A DNA stretch of 64,000 nt from Frateuria_A sp051900535 (GTDB taxonomy: Bacteria > Pseudomonadota > Gammaproteobacteria > Xanthomonadales > Rhodanobacteraceae): assembly GCF_051900535.1 (NCBI RefSeq), contig NZ_JBHZGI010000001.1, forward strand, positions 1,054,001-1,118,000, written 5' to 3'. Below, in pieces: positions 57,560-64,000 of this stretch. The notes beneath the pieces are model-generated. The model made no database searches. It saw nothing but the letters and a program-made list of their open reading frames with translations, and was not told where the DNA came from. The stretch's first letter is position 1. Every line of letters starts with the position of its first letter. A program made the position numbers and the translations under genes.

Positions 57560-58329
57560 TCCACCCCACCGCGCAGATCGATCCCAGTGCCGTCATCGGC
57601 AGGAACGTGGCCATTGGCGCCTACAGCGTGATCGGTGCGGAGGTGGAGATCGGCGAGGGGACGGTGATCGGCCCGCACGTGGTGATCGAGGGCCCGACAC
57701 GGATCGGCCGCGAGAACCGGATCAGCCAGTTCGCCTCGATCGGCGGCGCGGCGCAGGACAAGAAGTTTTCCGGCGAGCGCACCGAACTGGTGATCGGCGA
57801 CCGCAACCTCATCCGCGAGTTCGTCACGATCAACCGCGGTACCGGCGAGGGCGGCGGCGTCACCCGCATCGGCGACGACAACTGGCTTCTCGCTTACGTG
57901 CACATCGCGCACGACTGCCAGGTCGGCAACCGCGTGGTGTTCTCCAACTACTCGGCCCTGGCCGGGCACGTGGAGATCGGCGACTGGGTGATCGTTTCCG
58001 GCTACGCCGGCGTGCATCAGTTCTGCAAGGTCGGCGCCCACGCCTTCATCGGCATGGGCTGCCTGGTCGGCTCGGACGTACCGCCGTTCGTGATGATGGC
58101 CAACGAACAGCACGGCCGCCCGCGCGGCATCAACAGCGAGGGCCTCAAGCGACGCGGCTTCGACGCGCCGCGCATTTCTGCGATCAAGCGCGCCTACCGC
58201 ACGCTGTACATGGCGGGGCTTTCGCTGCCGGAGGCGCGCGTGCAGCTCGCCACCCAGGCGCAGGACAGCGACGACGTGCGCGAGATGCTCGCGTTCCTGG
58301 AGCGCAGCGAGCGCTCGCTCGCGCGGTAA
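57556..58329 (+). CDS. lpxA: UDP-N-acetylglucosamine O-acyltransferase
   Basis: 257 residues. A left-handed beta-helix of hexapeptide repeats fills about 1-185, with the catalytic His in 'AYVHIAHDCQVGN' and 'GYAGVHQFCKVGAHAFIGMGC' following. A C-terminal helical domain begins 'GLKRRGFDAPRISAIKRAYR'. It catalyses the first, committed-side step of lipid A synthesis. The ATG overlaps the fabZ stop (ATGA); lpxB follows after 99 bases. Confidence 0.97.
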   Translation: MIHPTAQIDPSAVIGRNVAIGAYSVIGAEVEIGEGTVIGPHVVIEGPTRIGRENRISQFASIGGAAQDKKFSGERTELVIGDRNLIREFVTINRGTGEGGGVTRIGDDNWLLAYVHIAHDCQVGNRVVFSNYSALAGHVEIGDWVIVSGYAGVHQFCKVGAHAFIGMGCLVGSDVPPFVMMANEQHGRPRGINSEGLKRRGFDAPRISAIKRAYRTLYMAGLSLPEARVQLATQAQDSDDVREMLAFLERSERSLAR

Positions 58330-58428
58330 TCCCGCGAGGTCGTGTCCGCCTCTGCGCGCTACGGCGCCGGTCGGCAGGAGCCGCTGTTGCGGTGACCCCC
58401 ACAGCCTTCGCCGCTACACTGCCGCTCC

Positions 58429-59625
58429 ATGAGTTCCTCCCCCCTCATTGCCCTCATCGCCGGCGAAGACTCCGGCGACCAGCTCGGCGCCGAGCTGATC
58501 GCCGCGCTGCGCACGCGCTATCCGCAGGCCCGCTTCGTCGGTATCGGCGGCGCGCGCATGCAGCGCGAGGGCTTCGAGTCCTGGTACGACATCCGCGAGC
58601 TGTCGGTGATGGGCTTCGCCGAAGTGGTCCGGCACCTGCCGCGTCTGTTGCGCCTGCGCAAGGCGCTGCTCGGCCGCCTGCTCGAGGCGCGCCCGGACGT
58701 GGTGGTAGGCATCGACGCGCCGGACTTCAACCTCGGCGTGGAGCGTCGTCTGCGCGAAGCGGGATTGCGCACCGTTCACTACGTCAGTCCCTCGGTCTGG
58801 GCCTGGCGCGAAAAACGCGCGGAGAAGATCGGCCTGAGCGCCGACCGGGTGCTGTGCCTGTTCCCGATGGAACCACCGATCTACGAGCGCCACGGCGTCG
58901 ACGCCCGCTTCGTCGGTCACCCGCTGGCCGACCGCTTCGCGCTGGTCTCCGACCGCGTGGGCGCGCGCGACGTGCTGCAACTGCCGCAGGACGCCCCCGT
59001 GCTTGCCGTACTCCCCGGTAGCCGGCCTTCGGAAATCGACAGGCTGGGCATGATCTTCATCGACGCCGCACGGCGCGTCGGCGCGGCCTTGCCCGGCCTT
59101 CGCATCGTGCTCCCCGCGGCCAATGCGCAGGTGTACGCGCGCCTGAAGACTCTGCTTGCGAGTGGCCCCCGCGACGAGAGCGCGCCGCTGCTGGTCGAAG
59201 GCCATGCGCACGAAGCCATGCTGGCGGCCGACGTGGTGCTGCTCGCCTCCGGCACCGCCACGCTCGAGGCGATGCTGGCCAAGCGCCCGATGGTGGTCGG
59301 CTATCGCGTGTCGCCGTGGAGCTATCGCATCGCCCGCGCCTTCAACATGCTCAAGACCGACGTCTACGCGCTGCCGAACATCCTGGCGCGCGCCTGCGGG
59401 CTGGGCCAGGACAAGCTGGTTCCCGAGCTGATGCAGGACGACTGCACGGCGGAGAGCCTCGCCCGGGCGACGCTGGCGCTGTTTGCCGACAGTGAGCGGC
59501 GCGGCCAGGTGGTCGCCGCGTTCGAGCAGCTGCACCGGGCGCTGCGCGGCTCCGGGGAAGGCGGCGCGGGCGAGCGCGCGGCCGCCGCCGTGGCCGAGCT
59601 GCTGGAGGCTCCCCGTGCGTCCTGA
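58429..59625 (+). CDS. lpxB: Lipid-A-disaccharide synthase
   Basis: 398 residues, glycosyltransferase family 19. It begins 'LIALIAGEDSGDQLGAELI' with the G-E-x-S-G-D motif (family core), and contains 'YVSPSVWAWREKRAEKI', 'FVGHPLAD' and 'LLASGTATLEAMLAKRPMVVGYR' in pieces. It joins lipid X and UDP-diacylglucosamine. A TACACT box lies just before the start, so a separate promoter and a very short leader are possible. The end overlaps the putative GTG start of rnhB by 11 bases. Confidence 0.96.
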   Translation: MSSSPLIALIAGEDSGDQLGAELIAALRTRYPQARFVGIGGARMQREGFESWYDIRELSVMGFAEVVRHLPRLLRLRKALLGRLLEARPDVVVGIDAPDFNLGVERRLREAGLRTVHYVSPSVWAWREKRAEKIGLSADRVLCLFPMEPPIYERHGVDARFVGHPLADRFALVSDRVGARDVLQLPQDAPVLAVLPGSRPSEIDRLGMIFIDAARRVGAALPGLRIVLPAANAQVYARLKTLLASGPRDESAPLLVEGHAHEAMLAADVVLLASGTATLEAMLAKRPMVVGYRVSPWSYRIARAFNMLKTDVYALPNILARACGLGQDKLVPELMQDDCTAESLARATLALFADSERRGQVVAAFEQLHRALRGSGEGGAGERAAAAVAELLEAPRAS

Positions 59626-60337
59626 CGATCTCGGCGAGGCGGTAGATTTGCTCCCTCTCCCCGCCAGGGCGAGGGGAGAGGAGGCTGGCGCGCCATGCAA
59701 TGTCGCCCCACCAGACGTTGCGGCGCCCAAGCGCACCCGGTCGTCATCGAAACCGGTGCGGTTGGTGGCCGGCGTGGATGAAGCCGGCCGCGGCCCACTC
59801 GCCGGCCCGCTGGCGGTCGCCGCCGTGATCCTCAATCCGCGCCACAAGATCGAAGGCCTGGACGACTCCAAGAAACTCACCGAGGCCCGCCGCGAAGCGC
59901 TCTACGCGCAGATCGTCCAGCGCGCGCTGGCCTGGCACGTGGTGCTGGTCGAGGTGGATGAAATCGACCGCATCAACATCTTCCAGGCGACCATGGCCGG
60001 CATGTGTCGCGCCGTCGCCGGCCTGAAGGTCGCCGCCCATGAGGCCTGGGTCGACGGCAACCAGTTGCCCAAGGCCCTTCCCTGCCCCGGCAAGGCCATC
60101 GTCGGCGGCGACGCGTTGAAGCCTGCGATCAGCGCGGCGTCGATCATCGCCAAGGTCACCCGCGATCGGCTGATGTGCACGCTGGACGTGCACCATCCCG
60201 GCTACGGTTTCGCCAGCCACAAGGGTTATTCCACTCCCGAGCACCTGGCTGCGCTCAGGCAGCTCGGCCCCTGTGCGCTGCACCGCCGCAGCTTTGCGCC
60301 CGTGAAGCTGCTGGTCGACCAGGGCACCCTGTTCTGA
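59615..60337 (+). CDS. rnhB: Ribonuclease HII
   Basis: 240 residues from a GTG at 59615. The catalytic DEDD set is present: 'VAGVDEAGRGPLAGPL' (Asp55, Glu56), the Asp of 'EAWVDGNQLP' and the Asp of 'VGGDALKPAIS'. It removes RNA from RNA-DNA hybrids and single ribonucleotides. The start is uncertain. GGAGG lies about seven bases before 59615, but the first 45 residues are unlike other RNase HII proteins and contain a family 1 repeat read in frame. A GTG at 59756 would give a near-standard N-terminus without a clear ribosome-binding site. Confidence 0.9.
   Translation: MRPDDLGEAVDLLPLPARARGEEAGAPCNVAPPDVAAPKRTRSSSKPVRLVAGVDEAGRGPLAGPLAVAAVILNPRHKIEGLDDSKKLTEARREALYAQIVQRALAWHVVLVEVDEIDRINIFQATMAGMCRAVAGLKVAAHEAWVDGNQLPKALPCPGKAIVGGDALKPAISAASIIAKVTRDRLMCTLDVHHPGYGFASHKGYSTPEHLAALRQLGPCALHRRSFAPVKLLVDQGTLF
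59654..59681. repeat. Family 1 repeat stem inside rnhB 5' region
   Basis: CCTCTCCCC (59654-59662) and GGGGAGAGG (59673-59681) are perfect arms around ten bases, as in the first stem of the copy at 25130-25267. It falls within the annotated N-terminal extension of RNase HII. Confidence 0.6.
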
Positions 60338-60398
60338 CATACGATGACGCGACACGCCGGGGGCGTGACGCGGCTGACGTTGCTCGGGGGAGAACCGC

Positions 60399-60932
60399 AT
60401 GCTTCGCAAGATCGCATTGGCCCTGCTGGGGCTGGCGCTGGGTTTTGGCGCCCACGCGGACGTCAAACCAGGCGAGCCTGCGCCGGCAGCGCTCGGCTCG
60501 GACCTGCACGGGCACGCGCTCGACGTGCGGGCTCTGCACGGCAAGGTCGTGGTGCTCAGTTTCTGGGCCACCTGGTGCGGCTACTGCATGAAGGAAATGC
60601 CGGTACTGGCGAGCCTGCAGAACGTCGCGGACGAAAAGCACCTCCCGCTGCAGGTCGTGCTGATCAACTCCGAGGAAGATCGCGACGTCTTCCGCCACAC
60701 CAGTGGCGTGCTGCGCAGGCAGGCGCCGGGCGTGCTGGCCACCTGGGACCGCCATGGCGAGATCGGCAAGCCCTACGGCGCCGACCGCAGCATTCCGGTG
60801 ATGGTGATGCTGCGCCGGGATGGCACGGTGGCGCACGTGCACGTCGGCTACGGAGAGGACATGCTCGACAGCCTGCTCGCCGAGATCAATGCGCTGCTGC
60901 AGGAACCGCGGGCCGCTGCAAAAGGCTCCTGA
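60399..60932 (+). CDS. TlpA-like thioredoxin-fold protein, exported
   Basis: 177 residues. A signal peptide (about 1-20) is followed by a TlpA/ResA-type domain: 'LHGKVVVLSFWATWCGYCMKEMPVL' in pieces, with the active-site Cys60-G-Y-Cys63, 'VVLINSEED' and the cis-Pro loop 'SIPVMVMLRRDG'. Such periplasmic reductases donate electrons to cytochrome c maturation or oxidised proteins. GGGGGAGAA is at a good distance before the ATG at 60399. It lies 61 bases after rnhB; the partner protein is not evident nearby. Confidence 0.9.
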   Translation: MLRKIALALLGLALGFGAHADVKPGEPAPAALGSDLHGHALDVRALHGKVVVLSFWATWCGYCMKEMPVLASLQNVADEKHLPLQVVLINSEEDRDVFRHTSGVLRRQAPGVLATWDRHGEIGKPYGADRSIPVMVMLRRDGTVAHVHVGYGEDMLDSLLAEINALLQEPRAAAKGS

Positions 60933-61140
60933 TCGCGTTGCCGGCCTTGGGGCCGACCGCCCGCGTGACCGGGCGCGACAACGTGCTGCGCACTGCAAAA
61001 AAATAGGCCATAGGTCTATGCAACTTTTCGCGGAAGTGGAGCATCCTATCCACATGGAAAGAGGGCCATGCGGCCTCTTCCAGCGTTCGCACGGACGCCG
61101 TCGTCCTCCACCGCGGAAGCCCCTCCGCAGGAGTCGTGCC

Positions 61141-61347
61141 ATGTTGTCGCGCTTCTTCCACGTGCGCTCTGCGCTCAAGCCTTTCGCCGCGCCATCGGCC
61201 AGCCCCACCGTCGAACCCGGCGAGGCTCGCCCCGCCAGCGATCCCTTCTACCACCACGTCGACTACGACCGGCATTCGCTGGAGACCAGCGGCTTCGACC
61301 ATTACGTCGAGTGGAACGAGGACGACGAGCGGTTTTTCGTCCATTGA
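61141..61347 (+). CDS. Small protein of unknown function
   Basis: 68 residues of no known family. The N-terminal 15 residues are basic and weakly amphipathic ('MLSRFFHVRSALKPF'), the middle is Pro/Ala-rich, and the C-terminal 35 are acidic and aromatic (DPFYHHVDYD, FDHYVEWNEDDERFF). AGGAG lies about 12 bases before the ATG at 61141. The codon use resembles neighbours, which supports coding. The 203-bp region upstream holds a hairpin (about 61056-61081) and no clear promoter. It sits between the TlpA-like gene and dnaE; no functional link is evident. Confidence 0.6.
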   Translation: MLSRFFHVRSALKPFAAPSASPTVEPGEARPASDPFYHHVDYDRHSLETSGFDHYVEWNEDDERFFVH

Positions 61348-61445
61348 GCACGGCCGCGAGTCCTGTCCCGCTGTCAAGCTTGTGGGAAGCGGGCACCGCA
61401 GCGTAGCCTTCACGGACTAACCCGGGGAATGCTCCCGAGTCCTTG

Positions 61446-64000
61446 ATGTCCGCACGCTTCGTCCACTTCCACCTGCACAGCGAGTATTCGCTGGTCGACT
61501 CGACCATCCGCATCAAGGCGTTGGTCGATGCATGCGTGCGCGAAGGCATGCCGGCGGTGGCGCTCACCGACGACAGCAACATGTTCGCGCTGGTGAAGTT
61601 CTACAAGGCGTGCAGCGGTGCAGGCATCAAGCCGATCGGCGGTTGCGACCTGTGGGTCGGCTCGCCGGACGATCCGCGGCCGTGGCGACTGACGCTGGTC
61701 TGCCAGAACCGCGAGGGCTACCTCAACCTGTCGCGCCTGGTGTCGCGGGCCTGGCGTGACGGCCAGCTCGGCGGCAAAGCGCTGATCGAGGCGAACTGGC
61801 TGACCCCGGACGCCACCGCTGGGCTCATTGCCCTGCTCGGGCGCGAGAGCGAAGTCGGCCGCGTCGCGGTTAGCCAGGGCGTGGATGCCGGCCTAACGCG
61901 GTTGCAGCCCCTGACGCGACTGTTTCCCGACCGCCTGTATCTGGAGCTGACCCGGTGCGGCCGCGAAGGCGAGGAAGCCTGGAACACCGCCGCGCTGGCG
62001 CTGGGCGATGCGCTCGAGCTGCCGCTGCTGGCCAGCAACGACGTGCGCTTCCTCAAGCAGGACGACTTCGAGGCCCACGAAGCGCGCGTGTGCATCAACC
62101 AGGGGCGCGTGCTGGCCGATCCGAAGCGCCCGCGCGATTACTCCGACCAGCAATACCTGAAGTCCCCGACGCAGATGGCGGAGCTTTTCGCCGATCTGCC
62201 CGAGGCGCTGGAGAACACGGTCGAGCTTGCCAGACGCTGCAACCTCGAACTGAAGTTCGGCACCTATTACCTGCCCGACTTCCCGGTGCCGGAAGGCTAC
62301 GACCTCGACAGCTACATACGCGAGACCGCGCGCGAGGGCCTGAAGGAGCGCCTCGCCGCCAACCCGCTCGCTGCCGGCTACACGCTGGCCGACTACGAGG
62401 CGCGGCTGGAACGCGAGCTGGACGTCATCATCGAGATGGGATTTCCCGGCTACTTCCTGATCGTGGCCGACTTCATCAACTGGGGTAAGCAGAACGGGAT
62501 TCCGGTCGGCCCGGGCCGCGGTTCGGGCGCCGGCTCGCTGGTCGCCTGGGTGCTCAAGATCACCGACCTGGACCCCCTGCAGTTCGACCTGCTGTTCGAG
62601 CGCTTCCTGAATCCCGAGCGCGTGTCGATGCCGGACTTCGACATCGACTTCTGCATGGACCGGCGTGACGAGGTCATCGACTACGTCGCGCGCAAGTACG
62701 GCCGCGAGCATGTCAGCCAGATCATCACCTACGGCTCGATGGCGGCCAAGGCGGTGCTGCGCGATTCCGGCCGCGTGCTCGGCATGGGCTACAACGCGGT
62801 CGACAAGATCGCCAAGCTGATCCCGCCGCGCCCGCTGGACCTCACGCTATCGGACGCGCTCGGCCGTTCGGAGAAGTCCAGGAAGGAACCCGACCGCGTC
62901 GTCAGGGAGTTCTGCGAGCTGTACGAGCAGGACGAGGAAGCGCGCACGCTGGTCGATCTGGCGCTCAAGCTGGAGAACCTCACCCGCAACGTCGGCAAGC
63001 ACGCCGGCGGTGTGGTGATCGGGCCCAAGCCGCTCACCGAGTTCGCGCCGATGTACTGCGAACCGGGCGGCGCCGGCATGGTCACCCAGTACGACAAGGA
63101 CGACGTCGAGGCGGTTGGCCTGGTCAAGTTCGACTTCCTTGGGCTACGCACGCTCACCATCATCGACTGGGCGGTCAAGGCGATCAACGCACGGCGCGCG
63201 CAAGCCGGCGAGGCGCCGCTGGACATCAGCGCGTTGCCGCTGGACGACCCCGCGCCGTACGAGCTGCTCAAGAAGGCGCAGACGGTCGCGGTGTTCCAGC
63301 TCGAATCCTCCGGCATGCAGCGCATGCTCAAGGACGCCAAGCCCGACCGCTTCGGCGACATCGTGGCGCTGGTGGCGCTCTACCGCCCCGGCCCGATGGA
63401 CCTGATCCCCAGCTTCGTGGCGCGCAAGCACGGCCGCGAGGACGTCGAGTACCCCGACCCGCGCGTCGAACCGATCCTGAAAGAGACCTACGGCATCATG
63501 GTCTACCAGGAGCAGGTGATGCAGATGGCGCAGATCGTCGGCGGCTACACGCTCGGCGGCGCCGACCTGCTGCGTCGCGCGATGGGCAAGAAGAAAGTCG
63601 AGGAAATGGTCAAGCACCGCGCGACCTTTCGCGAGGGTGCTGCAAAAGACGGGCTGCCCGGCGACAAGGCCGACGCCATCTTCGACCTGATGGAGAAGTT
63701 CGCCGGCTACGGCTTCAACAAGTCGCACGCGGCCGCCTACGCGCTGGTGTCCTACCAGACCGCGTGGCTTAAGGCGCACTACCCGGCCGAGTTCATGGCC
63801 GCGACCATCTCCTCGGACATGGACAACACCGACAAGGCGGTGACCTTCCTGGACGAGTCGCGCGCGATCGGCCTGACCATCCTGCCGCCGGACGTCAATG
63901 CGTCGGACTTCATGTTCGTCGCCGTGGAGTCCAAGGTCATCCGCTACGGCCTGGGCGCCATCAAGGGCGTCGGCCAGGGCGCCTGCGAGTCGATCGTCGA
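61446..64000 (+). CDS. dnaE: DNA polymerase III alpha subunit, 3' end outside window
   Basis: The first 851 residues of about 1150-1190 are visible. The N-terminal PHP domain begins 'FVHFHLHSEYSLVDS'. The palm holds the catalytic 'PDFDIDF' with Asp397, Asp399 and Asp401 (E. coli Asp401/403 equivalents among them), plus 'GKHAGGVVI' and 'LYRPGPMDLIPSF'. 'LVSYQTAWLKAHYPAEFMAA' continues the fingers region. It is the replicative polymerase. The ATG at 61446 has no strong ribosome-binding site. The position after rnhB is the standard gammaproteobacterial order. Confidence 0.97.
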   Translation, partial: MSARFVHFHLHSEYSLVDSTIRIKALVDACVREGMPAVALTDDSNMFALVKFYKACSGAGIKPIGGCDLWVGSPDDPRPWRLTLVCQNREGYLNLSRLVSRAWRDGQLGGKALIEANWLTPDATAGLIALLGRESEVGRVAVSQGVDAGLTRLQPLTRLFPDRLYLELTRCGREGEEAWNTAALALGDALELPLLASNDVRFLKQDDFEAHEARVCINQGRVLADPKRPRDYSDQQYLKSPTQMAELFADLPEALENTVELARRCNLELKFGTYYLPDFPVPEGYDLDSYIRETAREGLKERLAANPLAAGYTLADYEARLERELDVIIEMGFPGYFLIVADFINWGKQNGIPVGPGRGSGAGSLVAWVLKITDLDPLQFDLLFERFLNPERVSMPDFDIDFCMDRRDEVIDYVARKYGREHVSQIITYGSMAAKAVLRDSGRVLGMGYNAVDKIAKLIPPRPLDLTLSDALGRSEKSRKEPDRVVREFCELYEQDEEARTLVDLALKLENLTRNVGKHAGGVVIGPKPLTEFAPMYCEPGGAGMVTQYDKDDVEAVGLVKFDFLGLRTLTIIDWAVKAINARRAQAGEAPLDISALPLDDPAPYELLKKAQTVAVFQLESSGMQRMLKDAKPDRFGDIVALVALYRPGPMDLIPSFVARKHGREDVEYPDPRVEPILKETYGIMVYQEQVMQMAQIVGGYTLGGADLLRRAMGKKKVEEMVKHRATFREGAAKDGLPGDKADAIFDLMEKFAGYGFNKSHAAAYALVSYQTAWLKAHYPAEFMAATISSDMDNTDKAVTFLDESRAIGLTILPPDVNASDFMFVAVESKVIRYGLGAIKGVGQGACESIV

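Noticed and set aside
1..64000. CRISPR array, insertion sequence, tRNA or rRNA gene
   Set aside because: No regularly spaced direct repeats, transposase-like frame or clover-leaf/rRNA-like sequence was recognised by eye; a tRNAscan and IS search would be decisive.

Overview
This 64 kb window is a high-GC gammaproteobacterial chromosome segment. Gene content and order point to the Xanthomonadales, most likely the Rhodanobacteraceae (Dyella, Luteibacter, Rhodanobacter, Frateuria-like). Evidence: the run rpsB-tsf / map-glnD / dapD-yffB-dapE next to pyrH-frr-uppS-cdsA-dxr-rseP-bamA-lpxD-fabZ-lpxA-lpxB-rnhB-dnaE, DUF5916 and GumN-type proteins, and C-rich intergenic palindromes. Genus is inference. 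I see no rRNA, tRNA, CRISPR array, phage or insertion sequence. Base and codon use look even throughout.

Layout. 0-9 kb (mostly minus strand): a GldA/GldG-type ABC exporter (first gene cut by the window edge), a TonB-dependent receptor, an SRPBCC/effector-binding-like fusion, and a DesK/LuxR-type two-component pair. 9-12 kb: an acetyltransferase gene overlapping minCDE, then a zincin-motif protein resembling ImmA/IrrE. 12-23 kb: ChaB, an alkyladenine glycosylase, a DUF5916 outer-membrane-type protein, a Bcr/CflA exporter, a fluoride riboswitch with crcB and DUF190, cyclopropane fatty acid synthase, a LysR regulator divergent from an azoreductase, a proline-iminopeptidase-like hydrolase and a GumN/TraB protein. 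23-35 kb: parC, a secreted small protein, a split lipoate ligase (lplB-lplA), a paired M16 peptidase operon, VOC and Nudix proteins, and a phosphodiester glycosidase lipoprotein coupled to a penicillin-acylase-family enzyme. 34-37.5 kb: DUF3224, AraC, a DGPF (YciI-like) protein and an ECF42-type sigma factor. 37.5-44 kb: dapD-yffB-dapE (lysine/peptidoglycan precursor), a variant HD-GYP protein, glnD and map. 45-64 kb: translation genes (rpsB, tsf, pyrH, frr) followed by the envelope-biogenesis cluster for undecaprenyl phosphate, CDP-diacylglycerol, isoprenoids, sigmaE signalling, outer-membrane protein assembly and lipid A, ending in rnhB, a thioredoxin-like protein, a 68-residue unknown and the start of dnaE.

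Most genes are housekeeping. The most interesting items are the fluoride riboswitch with an extra hairpin, the bipartite lipoate ligase, the ImmA/IrrE-like protein next to the Min genes, the HD-GYP protein lacking its HD metal ligands, the ECF42/DGPF module, the structured rpsB leader, and a dispersed palindromic repeat family, one copy of which lies inside the apparent start region of rnhB. I did not find a convincing wholly new multi-gene system.
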